Numbered from the stretch's first letter, positions 1-11,166 are shown. The stretch: DNA of 44,270 bases from Chara braunii (GCA_003427395.1 BFEA01000427.1:1010955-1055224), one strand, 5' to 3'. Numbers and translations are program-made. The notes: generated by a model from the letters alone, not told the origin.

Positions 1-3000
1 GGTTGGGGGGAAAGGGGCGGGGTGGGAGAGGGACGGGAGGAGATGGGTGGACGGGGTGTTGGGCACGGTCCTCTGATGGGATGAGAACGAAGTTAGTAGG
101 TTGGTATACCACCTGAAAGCGGTGCCTCGGCAGCCTTTCCCACTGCCTCTCTGTTGACAGCCAAGGCTGCCACTTCAGAGAGTGGGTGTTGTCAAGAGTG
201 CACAGTCTCCCATTGCCATCCGTCCAAGTGGCTTTGAACCCATCCACTACGTGGCGTGTTCTAGCCTCATCTGGTTCTTTCCGTAGCTCGGATTGCATCT
301 GTCTCCAAGCCTCCTGGGTATTGGCTGTGATAGTGTCTATAATTGTTGTCCGTGCTTGCATGAAGCCAAAATCATGTTGTTTTCTTTCGTACGCACATCG
401 CATCCTCAAGGCCGCCATCAGCACCGTTAGTCTGGAATATGTGAACAGGTTTGTCATAAAAGGTGTCCAGTCCGCTGCCCCTTCTGGGGGACCTCCCAAC
501 AGAAGGGTGCGAACATCCCATGGCAAGTGTTCCCCCGTGAGATGGTGCCAGTCTGCGTCCCACCAGCACCAGACTTGAGACACCATCGGACAGTCTAATA
601 GACAATGTTCCAAGGTAGCTCTTTGCCGTGGTGTGGAATTGGTACAATACATACACAGCGGGGAGAGCTGCCTTTTAGCCTCTAAGTCTGTTCTTGTTGT
701 CAGCCAGTCCGGAGTTGGCGGGCATCTATGTATGATCTGCCATTGCAGCGCTCTGTGGTTGGTTGGTTTAATGTGCGAAGAGGAGGACCATTTGAAGTAC
801 CGGAAGTCCCGCTTTTCCAGTGGGGAATCTCTTTCCCACCGATGCATGATTTGTTGTGTCACTTGTACTCTTTTCTGGGCTATTCGATAACCGTTCTTGA
901 TAGTGTATTGCCACAAGGCCATTGTTTGAGACTCAACCATGACCATTCCCATTCCGCTGGGTCGAATGGTAAGTCACAGAGGGGAATGGATGGCTCGTAG
1001 AGATAGAGGCCATCCTCAGTGTTCTCTACCACTCTGACTCTAGTGAGCTCGGATGACAGTAGTTGTGTGTCAAAGTCTTCTTGTCTGTGTATTGCTGACC
1101 AGTGTTCCCCAGGTAAGGTCGGATAGTAGGCGTGTAATGTTGTATTCCCGTTGTTGTTGCTGTGCACTTTGTACACCGTCATGGGAATGGGCATAGATTG
1201 AGTGGGCACCACCCAGTCATTTGGTTGTATCGTCGGGCCCATTTTAACGGCGTGGATCCAGGCCGGAGGGATGGCTTCCTGTAGCTCCGTCATGCAAGAG
1301 GTCATGTTTTTCAAGGGACTTGTGAGGTTCCTCAGAGAGCTCTCGGATTTCCAGTTCCTTGCGTGGCCATCCCAGAGGTGGCCCATTGTGTACACCCCTT
1401 TTTTAACCCACTGCCTCCATTTGGAGGTCCCTTGAAGGGAGAACGGGTTGCCTGTTTCATTCGTGATGTGCGGGTGTCCAAAAAGTGGTTAGCGGCGTAC
1501 CCCCTCCGTTCTGGGCATCGTGGGGGTGCGCTGCGGCCCTCTTTCTCTCCACAGTTTAACCATTGCTGGCCATAATGGGTCAACTTTGAGGTCCTCTTTT
1601 GCCCTTCCTTCTGGTGAGTGGTCCTCCTCCACCCTTCGTGGGACCAAGGGCAGGGACCAGCTCCTATTGGTTAACCATTGCAATGGGTGAACTGGTGAGA
1701 GGGGATGAGAGGGGGGAGCAATGCAGTGCAGTTGGATGCAGGCGTACGGGGCCCACGGGATATTGTTGCTCAGGTGGAGGCGGATCAAGAATTTGAAGAG
1801 CAACGCCTTGATCTCTTCTTCTGGGTCAATTATTCCTAGACCGCCCTGTGTTCTGGGCTGCACAATAGTGTCCCACACCACCCTTTTTATGGAATGGGAG
1901 TGGTTGTGGTTATTCTTCCAAAGGTACGTCGTCGCCACCTGTTTGAGTTTGGTGATCTGTTTTCTGTTGAGCTGCCAGAACGCTACCTTGTACCATATGG
2001 ATGCGAAAATGACATTGTTAATTGCCAGCACTCTGCCTGCCAGAGATGTTGGTTTGTCGTCCCAGTTAGAGAGCTTTCTTATTGCCAACTCCACAAGTGA
2101 GTCACCATGGTCTGGTGGCGGGCCCATCGTTGTGATATTCACGCCCAACACTTTTATTGCTGACTCTTTGTTTCTCTAGGCCACCTGAGGGTCAGTCGGT
2201 GGTGGCCCTCCCTGGGGGTCTAACCACCAGCCTTCCGTTTTTGTTCCCCAATTGACCTTCATGTCCGCTGCTATCTTAAAAAGGTGGACTATGTGAGCCA
2301 CCGCCCGGAATCTTTCTTTGTCTGCGCGAAACAAGACTGTGAGATCATCTGCAAAGATTGAGGTAACAGGGATCAGGTGTTCCTGTATTTCCGGCACTTG
2401 GATTTTATGTATGTCAGGGTTGTTTCTCATCATGGCCGCTAACGCTTCCATAACTAGCACAAAACGCATTGATGCGATGGGGTCACCTTGTCTCACCGAG
2501 CGTTGAAGACGGAAAAGGGGAGCAAGATGACCATTAAGGGTGATATTCATGGTGGCTGTTCTGTGGAAGGTGTTGACCCACTTACAGAAAAGAGGGTCAA
2601 AGTTCATTTTTACTAGACACATGTCGAGGAAGTCCCAATCCACGTGTTCATATGCCTTTTCAAAGTCGATGAACAATATGGCCACTTCCACTTTCTGTTG
2701 TCTTGCGAGCGGATAGTTTCATTAACGAGCAAGATATTATCTTGTATGTTGCAAAAAGGCATGAAGTCTGATTTGTCCGGGTGGATGAAGTGTGAAAGGA
2801 GGGGTAACAATCTTTTTGCCCAAGCTTTGGCTATTTTCTTATAAGGGACGGGCAGAAGGGTGATAGGGCGGTAGTTCCTAATTTCCTCTTTATCCCCTTT
2901 TTTGTACAACAACGTTGTCACCCCTTGTCCCATCAAACCCCCGAATGTCTCCTCGTGGAACACGGCGTTGGTATAGATGATAAAGTCATTTTGGAATGTC

Positions 3001-4758
3001 TCCCAAAAGTGAAGCCAAAACTTTTTTGGGAAGGCATCTAGACCAGGTGTTTTCTCATCGTCCATATCTTGTCGTGCCTGAAGGATTTATTGGCTAGTCA
3101 TGGGTTCATCTAGAGAGTTTCTTTGCGTTGTGGTCAGTAAAGATGGGAGTGCAGCCAGCAATGTGTCCCTTGCATGGGCAAGGGTCTGCGGCTGAGTGCG
3201 TGGAGTCTGTGAGGTAAACAAGTTTGTATAATAGAGGGATGCATACTCCACGATTTTGTATGCGTTTTTTGCTGGTGGTTGGGAACCGTCGAACGGGTGC
3301 TTAAGGGAGGGTACTGTGGACTGTCTACTTTTAGCTTTAGCCTTTCTAAAGAAGGTGTTGGACATCATTCTGTTTGTGGCATCCTTCCTGATTTTAACCT
3401 GTATTATCCATTTTTGTGCTTGCGTGTCCACGTGCTCTTGTAGCTGGCTTCTAGCTCGCTGAAGGGCATTGAAAGTGTCGATGTCTAAAGGTTTTTCGGT
3501 GAGGTGCGTATCCCACTCCTCAAGTTGTTGTAGCAGGTTATCCAGCACTTCTTTACGTTCTCTTGCTTTTTGGATGGAAAATTTTCTAACTCTCCCTCTT
3601 AACTGTGTCACCCCATCATTAATGGACTATCGACCTGTCATCGGGTTTCGTCGATGTCCAGTATGCCCAGAAGTCATTAACCAGCTGCTGGAAAGTCTGA
3701 AGCTTTAGCAAGGATGTGTTGAATTTGAAGTACCCCGGCCCTCTTGTGATGTGTGTGTGGAGGGAGAGGCCTATTGCTATCGTGCGGTGGTCAAATGATT
3801 TGCAGGGGGAGAACGAGAGGATCGCCGACGTGGTCAACAGACCCCCCAGGTCTTTTGAGAGGAGAAGTAAGTCAATTCTTGAATTGGACGCTCCCGCCGC
3901 TCCTTGAGATCTGACACATGTGTAGGCTCTTTTGTTAGGATGCGTCTCTCTAAAGGTATCAATCAGGTCCATATCTGACATCAGTTGGCCCAGCGCTATG
4001 TTGTCTGGTGATCTTTCTCTTTGCACCTCTACTCCTGGCGGTTGCTGCGTTAGTGATGATGATCTTCTATCCACACCCGGGTCCAGGGTGGTGTTGAAGT
4101 CCCCACACATTATGATCGGGGCGTCTGTTGGCAATATTTGTTGCAGGGTGAGAAAGAACTGGACTCGTTGTACCGGATCGTTTGGAGCATATATGCATAC
4201 CAAGTATAGTACCTCTGTTCCCATTGCCGCTTTCAGGTAAACCCGTCTTCCATCTATTTTGTCCCAATCCGCATGTATCGGGACCAATCTTGACGAGGGG
4301 GGTAGCCAAATGGCCACTCCTGTGGAAGTTGAGGAGCGGGCTGGGGCCATGAATGTTGTATAAGGCCAGACATTTCTGGCTCTGGCTAGGTGGGGCTGAG
4401 AATCAGTGAGGTGAGTCTCCTGTACTCCAATGGCACCTGACCATTTTCCCCTCATGTCTTGCAGCATCATCTTCCAGATGACCGATTTCTTTTGTTCGTT
4501 GGGTTGCGCTGGTCCATTAACGTTAACAGAGCGTATGTCAAGATCGGCCTCCGATAGCTTCTTTGCCCACTCTGGCTGTTTTCGTATTGGAGGGGGAGGG
4601 CGAGGGGGGACCGGACAACGTGGATTCTGTGGGTGTGCTTCTTGTCCACGGGCCCCCTCGGGGCTTGGATGATGCGGTGTTGCGTGTATATGCGTTATTA
4701 GCTGCAAGCCTCCATCCTGAAAGCTCGATTGGCAGTGGGGGAATCGATTCTCTGCCAT
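1..4758 (-). pseudogene. L1 ORF2: endonuclease-reverse transcriptase polyprotein, frameshifted
   Basis: The first 379 codons (4758-3619) are open and form an AP-endonuclease-like domain with all key motifs visible: QETHL, IYAPND, GDFNTTL, SRIDLLLL and SFDHR. Then the frame shifts (3611-2613, stop at 3087) into reverse transcriptase, with KTPGLDAFP, NYRPITLL, and after another shift (2691-880) FIDFEKAYEHVDWDF, SVRQGDP and the catalytic FADD. Downstream lie the thumb/connection region (stops at 2176 and 1489) and, around 650-560, the C-terminal zinc motif CMYC..HCLLDC. The last part stays open to the window edge. ORF2 nicks the target and primes reverse transcription there. Catalytic residues remain, but at least four frame changes and three stops make this copy dead. 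Confidence 0.9.
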
Positions 4759-6693
4759 TGCTTATTTGAGTGATGGGCTGCACCTTGCTTCCATCAAGCA
4801 ATGCTGTTGATGAAAGGCGGGCCGTCCCATGCCCTATGTTTATCCAATGTTTCTTCCTCCAACAGGAGCAGGAATCTTGTCTGTTCTGCAGCTGACCAAA
4901 TGTTGGTTGTTCTCAGACGAAGTGTCGATATATCCAACAGTTCCTTTTGTGTGAGCCAGTGGATCTGGCCCGATTGTTGTTGCTGGCTCTCCTGCTGGTA
5001 TGTGGTGAACAGAACCAGTATGGGTGTCGCGCCCTTTGGGAATGGGAGGTCACTGGGAAATATTGTCCCAACTGCCCCCTGGTCTCCGTTCTGGTTGAGG
5101 TGGTTTCTATAACTTTCTAAGCATGTGTCTGGTCATAACCTGCAATGTGGAACCTCTCCACCCTTGAAGGGTGAGGCCCGGGGGGTTCTGCTGAGAGGTT
5201 TTAAGTGCTCGGTTAACCAGGTTGGGCACCCAGGGGGAGTTGATTCTAAGTCCAATTTTCCATTCCCCGTCTGGGCAGCTCCTTTTCACCGGGATTATGA
5301 CGACCCCTAGTTTCGTGACAGGAGCCTGAGTCAGTCGATCTGCGGCCCCCAGCGCGTCCCTAAATGTGCTCCTTTTCCCCGTGTGCATATCTGAGCCCCC
5401 CAGGTCTGTGTTGGGTTCCGTACCAGATGTACTGTGCACCTCTTGGTCTGTAATGAGCAGTTGTTGTTGTCTTTGTTGTCCCTGTTGTTCCTGTGATAGG
5501 ACGATTGTTTTTTCCTGTTCTGCTTTTGTTCCCGCAGTGAGGTCGTTCGTAGAGGTGGTTGTTAGCAGCGGTGGGGGCCCGATGCAGCCAGCTAGCAGCA
5601 TCGGGTCCCACTCAAACTCATCTTCGGTGTCGGTCCCTGACTCAGACTCAGAGGGCGGGTCTGGCTGGCCAGATGGGTCTGCTCTGTGTGTTTGGTGGTT
5701 GTGGCCAGTGGGGTGGCGAGTGCCATCCTTGATTGCTGCAGGGTGTATGATTTGGAGGTAAGGTAGGGGTAGGAATAAGTGTTGTGGCAGCAGCTGCTTT
5801 GGCCCGGGGCTGTCTGCTGAGATGATCGCTCCGTTGAACTCTGGTCTGAGCTCCTTCGTTTCCAACTCAAGTTCCTGAATTATTAGGCCAGGCCACCGTA
5901 TACCTTCAAAGAGTATCTCTGTCGGGGCAGTGTCAGTATGGGACAGAGTCGCCAAGAAGGTGTCAGCCGTGGGGTATGCTTCCGTGGGCCCGGCACTACG
6001 TATTTTATTCATGAGGGACTGCACCACCTCCATGATTAGAGACGCTGCCTTTTTCCAGTCTATAGAGGCTGGATCGGTGGCTTGGTCCAGAAACTGAGTG
6101 ACTGACGTCGTGTTCATAAATGCCCGCCTTATATTCTCCCAATGAAGGGGAGGGATGTGGGAGTGGTCAGTCTGTTTTGCGGATCTCAACAGGCCCATAA
6201 GGATGGCATCTGTCACCATCTTTAGCCTTGCTCGCACCTTTCTGTCTTTTGACAGTTGGTGGGGCGGGTGTATGTTCTTCGTCCTTTGTTTGTTATCTTC
6301 CTCGTCTGTGTCCAAGACCTCCCTCGTCTTTTCTTCTTCACCTTTGGCCATTTCTACTTCATTTCCCGGTCCGGGTGGGGGGGGCTCGTGCCCCACACTT
6401 TACTGTAACAGGGGGGTCTGAGGTTGTGCAAAAGCCGGACCCCCTTCCCCTCCCTCTCGTTGGGGGGGGGGGGGGAGGGGCGGCGGGGGGGGCAGGATGC
6501 TGCATCCCAATCCCTGGGGCAGGGAGGTCTGCAATAGTTGATGGTTATGAGAGAGTAGCATCGCCGCTACCTGTGGGTGCACGGTGTAGTTGCAGGCCTC
6601 CTGTACTGGGAAGCTGAGAACCATCTGCAGGCCGTTTTGCGCCCCACAGTCTGCGGTTTGGGGGTGCACCAACAGCGCAGATTGTGGTGTGGT

Positions 6694-6789
6694 GAGGTTG
6701 TTGTTGTTGTTCCCCCGGGCCTCAAGCAGGAGTTGTACCCCATGGTTGTTGTTGTTGTTCCCCTGGGCCTCAAGCAGGAGTTGTATCCC
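6694..6789 (-). repeat. Two 48-bp in-frame repeats in L1 ORF1
   Basis: Two tandem 48-bp units each encode a 16-residue block of the form GVQLLLEAQGNNNNNH. The related L3 copy carries three units (10169-10312), so the unit number varies between copies of the family while the reading frame is kept. Confidence 0.85.
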
Positions 6790-7170
6790 TGTATCCATCG
6801 TGTCCGGGACCACCGGGGGGGGCGGGCCCGATTGGTCCATCGGGAGAGTGCCTGATGGGTCCTCCTGCGCCCACTCCACCCCTTCCATACTTGTCGTACT
6901 GGCGTTGTGGTCGACCAGTAGAGGGCCTTTGTGAGCAGCTTCACAGTAACCAGAGACCCTTTCCACAATTTTGTCTTTCCACTTGTTGAGGATTCTTGTC
7001 TGTGTTTCTTCCTTATCCCAAACCCGGGACACAGGTGTGGCACCTGTGTGCGGTCTTAGGGAGGGGGGAGGAATGTTCCTCTCACCATTGTTATTATTGC
7101 TTGCTTGCGCTCCTGGTATGGCAGCTGGATTTGAGGTCTGCTGCAGCTGCTACTGTTGCTGCCAGCGCTG

Positions 7171-7545
7171 TTATTGCCAATGTTGTTGCTGCCTCTGTTT
7201 GTGGTGTTGGTGTTGCTGCTGGCCATGTGGCTGCTGGTGCTGCTGCTGCTGCGGTTGCTGTTGCTGTTGTTGCTGCTGTTGCTCTTGCAGTTGCTGGTTA
7301 TGAGTTTGCTGATGCTGGTGTTGGTTTTGCTGGATATGGGATTGCAGCTGTTGCTGGTTCTGCTGCTGCTGTGGGTGCGATGGTTGTGGTTGTGGATGTT
7401 GCTGCTGCTGCTGTTGTTGGTGTTGCTGATGCTGGTTCTGCTGCTGCTGTGGGTGCGGTGGTTGTGGTTGTGGATGTTGCTGCTGCTGCTGCTGATGCTG
7501 GTGCTGCTGCTGCTGTTGGTGGTGGTGCTGCTGCTGTTGATGCAC
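7171..7545 (-). repeat. CAG/CAA-rich tract encoding a poly-Gln/His region of LINE ORF1
   Basis: On the minus strand this stretch is a dense mixture of CAG, CAA and CAC codons, giving a low-complexity region of mostly Gln and His with scattered Pro and Asn. Other frames are also open and read as poly-Leu, poly-Ala or Ser/Asn-rich; these are shadows. The Gln frame is chosen because it lies in phase with the ORF1 blocks on both sides and because L3 keeps the same frame (about 9680-9830). The same nucleotide-level repetition continues to about 7710. Confidence 0.85.
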
Positions 7546-8172
7546 TGGGGCTGAGGTGCTGGCCTGCCCTGTCTGCTGCTTCTGCGGACGTGGCGGTTGA
7601 GGTTGTGGTTGTGGATGTTGCTTCTGCTGCTGCTGCTGCCAGTGTTGTTGCTGTTGCTGTTGGTGGTGGTGGTGCTGCTGCTGCTGTTGTGCTTGGGTTG
7701 ATGTGCTGGGTTTCTATCTCTGAGGGCCAACCACACCTGGAGACGTTCTCCCCCTCGAGATGGTGCTGTGACATTAGCCGGGGATTTGGGGGGACGTCCC
7801 TTTCCTTACCATCTCCACTCTCCAGGCTTGTTAACGGACTTTCTGTGGAAGATCCAGCCTTCAAAGGCGGGGTCTTCTGGAACCCAGCAGCCTGGACCAT
7901 CCTGGGCAGTGTAGGTCTGTGGATAGGTGACCCCTGGTTCTGCATGCGTAGCACCAAGGGTCCTGCGGATGGTTCACCTGCACAGCGTAGACCTTGTCAT
8001 CTTGTGAGTAAGACCATTGGCCACTGAGAGGGAAACCAGTTGCAGGGTCCCAATCAACCGCCACGAGAAGAAAGTCGTCCCTTTTGGGGAGGAACTGCGG
8101 GGTGTCATTAATGTACCCCAGAACCAGGGCTATCTGATGGAGATCAGCCAAGATTGCCCCTTGTACGCTCAG

Positions 8173-8216
8173 CGGGGCAAAGCGGAATTCCACCCGGGGC
8201 AAAGCGGAATTCCACC
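8173..8216. repeat. 22-bp tandem duplication inside L1 ORF1
   Basis: A 22-bp unit around GGGCAAAGCGGAATTCCACC is present twice, at 8173-8194 and 8195-8216. It is not a multiple of three. It lies just downstream, in the coding direction, of a frameshift near 8235 and brings the reading frame back into phase. L2 has only one copy at the matching place, so the duplication is specific to L1. Confidence 0.9.
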
Positions 8217-8946
8217 CAGAAGTGGTTCCGCATCAATTGTTCCCTTTTGTGATCAGCTGTGAAAGGGGTCGGTGGCTCCCATCCACGACATGGCCCCTAC
8301 ATCGGAGGGAGGTGAGTTTGAGGAGGTTGGCTCTATCAAGCGGGTATATTGAAACTACCGTGATAGTGCCAGGACCTATCGGTTCGATGAGAAAGTGGTC
8401 AGCCACTGCTTGGTCGCTGATCTTGATTGACCTCAGTCTCCCATTGACCCATCGCAGTTTTTCGTTGATGGGGATATCAGTCGTCGACTGGGAGAAGAGA
8501 AATTGTATCGCATTCTGTGAATATAGCATATTCCTATTTGCCACTGCCCGTGGGGGGAATATGGCGTGAGGGTAGATGTATCCATCTTTCTCAATGTACT
8601 TTTTAATTGGGCGTACGTGCAGTTTTTTGATGAAATGTGCCTTCATGAGGCCTATCGCATCCAAGGCCAACAGTTCCGAGTTAGATGGTTGGCCAGAGGC
8701 AGCGAGGGTCTGCATGAGCGCGTGGGTGTCTCTGGATTTCCGATACACCATACTTTGACCCTCCTGCCCTTGCGTCTGTTGGGGCGGCACCTGATTGTCT
8801 TGGCAGAGCTCTTGTTGTTGTTGTTGTTCAGACCTGCCATGTAGCTTCTCTATCAGCGATGGTGAAGTTTCAGTGTTCGAGGGGGAGCTTCGTTGCGGGG
8901 CCCCCTGGTCAACATGGTAGAGAAGCTGACGGGAGAGGATGAGCAA

Positions 8947-9480
8947 GGATGGTCATCAGGCGGGGCGGGGGTAGGGCATGGTGGTGAGGCTGCCGGCCAC
9001 GGAAAGTCTCACCGTCCACCCACAGGTGGAGCCGATCGCCGCTGCTCCCGCTCCAGTATCGTCTTCTTAGTAGTCCACGCGCCCCCGCTCTACACTGGTA
9101 TCCGCTGCTGCTCGGGCCACCGTATCTCCACGACCTCGTTTTCAGCAATTCCCCGTGTCTCAGTCAATCCCGTTGCGTCGCTTATGTGTCGGGTCGTACT
9201 GCTCCTAACCCCTTCTTCGCCCCGCAATTTCGCACTGTCCACTTCCCCGTTCCTTTTCCTCTCCTCCCTTGCCCCACCGCTTCTCCCTCTCCCTTTGTCT
9301 CTCTTCTGTGTGCTCCTCTTGTGCGCCGAGCCGTGCTGCTGCTCATCCCTTCTTTGCTGCATAGCCTCGCTCGACCTTGCTCCCTTGAGGTTTCACCTTG
9401 CCCTTCCCTCTCTTGCCTCCCCCCACCACTTCTCGCTTTCCCTTAGTCTTGCTTCCTTGTGCGCCTCTTACTTCCCCACT
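8947..9480. other. Region upstream of L1, no gene recognised
   Basis: From about 9180 to 9480 the plus strand is strongly pyrimidine-rich (runs of CCT, CTC and TTC). It may be the 5' untranslated region of L1 or part of the dispersed repeat that follows at 9500-9665. A similar pyrimidine-rich stretch lies beside the second copy of that repeat, on the minus strand of 25030-25480. No supported coding region was found; open frames here are compositional. Confidence 0.5.
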
Positions 9481-9499
9481 TAGTCACGTTCTGCCGACA

Positions 9500-9665
9500 A
9501 TGGTAACGGCGCAAGCGCATCCGAGGGGGGACCCAAACGACTGCCATGGTGACAGATGCACCAACGTGGCGATGGCGTCGGGGACCTCGCCTTCCTTGGT
9601 AATCCCGAGATAGTCAACCGGAGTGTGGTCGGGCCTTGCCGACCGGTCCGGTTAGCGCGCTTGTA
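9500..9665 (+). repeat. Dispersed repeat, copy 1
   Basis: This stretch matches the reverse complement of 24835-25010 in a series of shared words, including GTCAACCG.AGTG, GGGCCTTGC and CCGGTCC.GTTAGCGC, in the same order and spacing. Both copies are flanked by pyrimidine-rich DNA on the same relative side. It ends just before the LINE copy L3 begins, so it may be a UTR of some element or a separate repeat. No function can be assigned. Confidence 0.6.
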
Positions 9666-9674
9666 CTCCTTCCT

Positions 9675-11020
9675 CCTTGCAGCCGCAACAGCAACCATAG
9701 CGGCAGCCGCCGCATTTCCAGCAGCAACACCAACACCACAAACAGAGGCAGCAACAACAGCAGAACCAGCAACAACATTGGCAACAACAGCGCTGGCAGC
9801 AACAGCAGCAACTGCAGCAGACCTCGAATCAAGTTGCCATACCAGGAGCGCAAGCAAGCAATAATAACAATAGTGAGAGGAACATTCCCCCCCCCTCCCC
9901 AAGACCGCACACAGGTGCCACACCTGTGTCCCAGGTTTGGGATAAGGAAGAAACACAGACAAGAATCCTCAACAAGTGGAAAGACAAAATTGCGGAAAGG
10001 GTCTCCGGTTACTGTGACGCTGCTCACAAAGGCCCTCTACTGGTCGACCACAACGCCAGTAAGGCAAGTATGGAAGGGGTGGAGTGGGCACAGGAGGACC
10101 CATCCGGCACTCTCCCGATGGACCAATCGGGCTCGCCCCCCCCGGTGGTCCCGGACACGATGGATACAGGGATACAACTCCTGCTTGAGGCCAAGGGGAA
10201 CAACAACAACAACCACGGGGTACAACTCCTGCTTGAGGCCCAGGGGAATCCCAACATCAACCACGGGGTACAACTCCTGCTTGAGGCCCAGGGGAACAAC
10301 AACATCAACCTCACCACACTACAATCTGCGCTGTTGGTGCACCCGCAAACCATAGACTGTGGGGCGCAAAACGGCCTGCAGATGGGTCTCAGCTTCCCAG
10401 CACAGGAGGCCTGCAACTACACTGTGCACCCATAGGTAGCGGCGATGCTATTCTCTCATAACCATCGACTATTGCAGACCTCCCTGCCCCAGGGATTGGG
10501 ATGCGGCATCCTGCTCCCCCGCGCCCCCCCCCCCCGAGAGCGAGGTGAAGCGGGTCCGGCCTTTGCACAACCTCAGACCCCCCTGTTACAACGAAGTGTG
10601 GGGCAAGAGGGCCCCTCACCCGGACTGGGAAATGAAGTAGAAATGGCCAAAGGTGAAGAAGAAAGGACGAGGGAGGTCTCGGACACAGACGGGGAAGATA
10701 ACAAACAAAGGACAAAGAACATACACCCGCCCCACCGATTGTCAAAAGACAGAAAGGTGCGAGCAAGGCTAAAGATGGTGACAGATGCTATCCTTATGGG
10801 CCTGTTGAGATCCGCAAAACAGACTGACCACTCCCACATCCCTCCCCTTCATTGGGAGAATATAAGGCGGGCGTTTATGAACACGACGTCAGTCACTCAG
10901 TTTCTGGACGAAGCCACCGATCCGGCCTCTATTGACTGGAAAACGGCAGCTTCGCTAATCATGGAGGCGGTGCAGTCCCTCATGAATAAAATACGTAGTG
11001 TCGGGCCCACGGAAGTATAC
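9675..11020 (+). pseudogene. LINE L3: truncated ORF1 copy of the L1 family
   Basis: The plus strand here closely follows the minus strand of 5977-7225. It begins inside the Gln-rich tract and runs through VWDKEETQTRILNKWKD, the 16-residue repeats, a Pro-rich stretch and NEVEMAKGEEER to about NKIRSVGPTEVY. At about 11020 the similarity to L1 stops abruptly in mid-frame and unrelated sequence follows for 120 bp before adaptor and gap. L3 keeps CAA or CGA codons at places where L1 has stops (L1 7171 and 6400), but has its own stop at 10433. There is no ORF2. The arrangement with L1 is an inverted repeat with arms of about 1.3 kb and a spacer of about 2.4 kb. Confidence 0.85.
10169..10312 (+). 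repeat. Three 48-bp in-frame repeats in L3 ORF1
   Basis: Units at 10169-10216, 10217-10264 and 10265-10312 each encode a 16-residue block containing QLLLEAQGN followed by an Asn-rich tail. L1 has two units. The second unit differs from the others in the Asn-rich part, so this is not a very recent duplication. Confidence 0.9.
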
Positions 11021-11142
11021 TATTGTATCCAATTCGGCATTTGTGGTTTCCCAGTCTTGCAATGACGTGTTCCCTTCTGTCCGATCTCCACCACCAGATC
11101 TGAAACCCAGTGGATGCTCTTCCCTTGGCCGGCAAAATAGGG

Positions 11143-11166
11143 CTGTCTCTTATACACATCTAGATG
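11143..11166. other. Nextera mosaic-end adaptor at a gap edge (artefact)
   Basis: CTGTCTCTTATACACATCT at 11143-11161 is the 19-bp transposase mosaic end used in Nextera libraries. It is followed by AGATG, the beginning of the reverse-complement mosaic end, and then the gap. This is library sequence, not genome. The join between 11020 and 11166 should not be trusted. Confidence 0.95.

Larger units (their letters stand above)
1..8946 (-). mobile_element. LINE L1: APE-type non-LTR retrotransposon, near full length, inactive
   Basis: Reading the minus strand from about 8946 to the window edge, a long ORF1 with a gag-like zinc knuckle is followed by ORF2 with endonuclease, reverse transcriptase and a Cys/His tail. 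This is the standard order of APE-type LINEs. ORF1 ends at 4794 and the ORF2 start codon lies at 4758, so the ORFs are about 35 bp apart. The pyrimidine-rich 3' part runs off the window at position 1, so no poly(A) tail or target-site duplication can be seen. The element is broken by several frameshifts and stops. It is related to L3 (9675-11020), L4 (21745-23650) and the more diverged L2 (26083-32203). Its true 5' end is not defined and may lie anywhere up to about 9150. Confidence 0.9.
4794..8946 (-). pseudogene. L1 ORF1: gag-like RNA-binding protein with variant zinc knuckle and Gln-rich region
   Basis: Most of this reading frame stays in one phase over some 1,300 codons, very long for a LINE ORF1. 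Domains in order: an N-terminal module (8946-7861) with an alpha/beta gag-like part resembling the DUF4283 plus zf-CCHC arrangement of plant LINEs; a knuckle WCYACRTRGHLSTDLHC near 7900-7960; a Gln/His-rich tract (7171-7545); a block with two 16-residue repeats (about 6694-6789); an acidic and basic stretch beginning NEVEMAKGEEEK; and a conserved C-terminal domain ending PPFINSIA. L1, L3 and L2 share these blocks, which supports real coding. Disablements: stop at 8233 with frameshift, shift near 7880, stop at 7171 (L3 has Gln codon CAA, here TAA), stop at 6400, and a 10-bp insertion near 5107. In LINEs, ORF1 binds element RNA and helps form the RNP. The start at 8946 is only the first ATG in frame. 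Confidence 0.75.

Noticed and set aside
7156-7554. Long poly-Leu, poly-Ala and Ser/Asn frames over the CAG tract, including a Cys-rich frame at 6971-7303
   Set aside because: They are other frames of the same trinucleotide-rich DNA; the Gln frame is the one in phase with the conserved ORF1 blocks and with L3.
9186-9483. Leu/Ser/Pro-rich plus-strand frames that look membrane-like
   Set aside because: They follow from the pyrimidine-rich composition (CTC, TCC, CTT codons) and have no partner in other copies.
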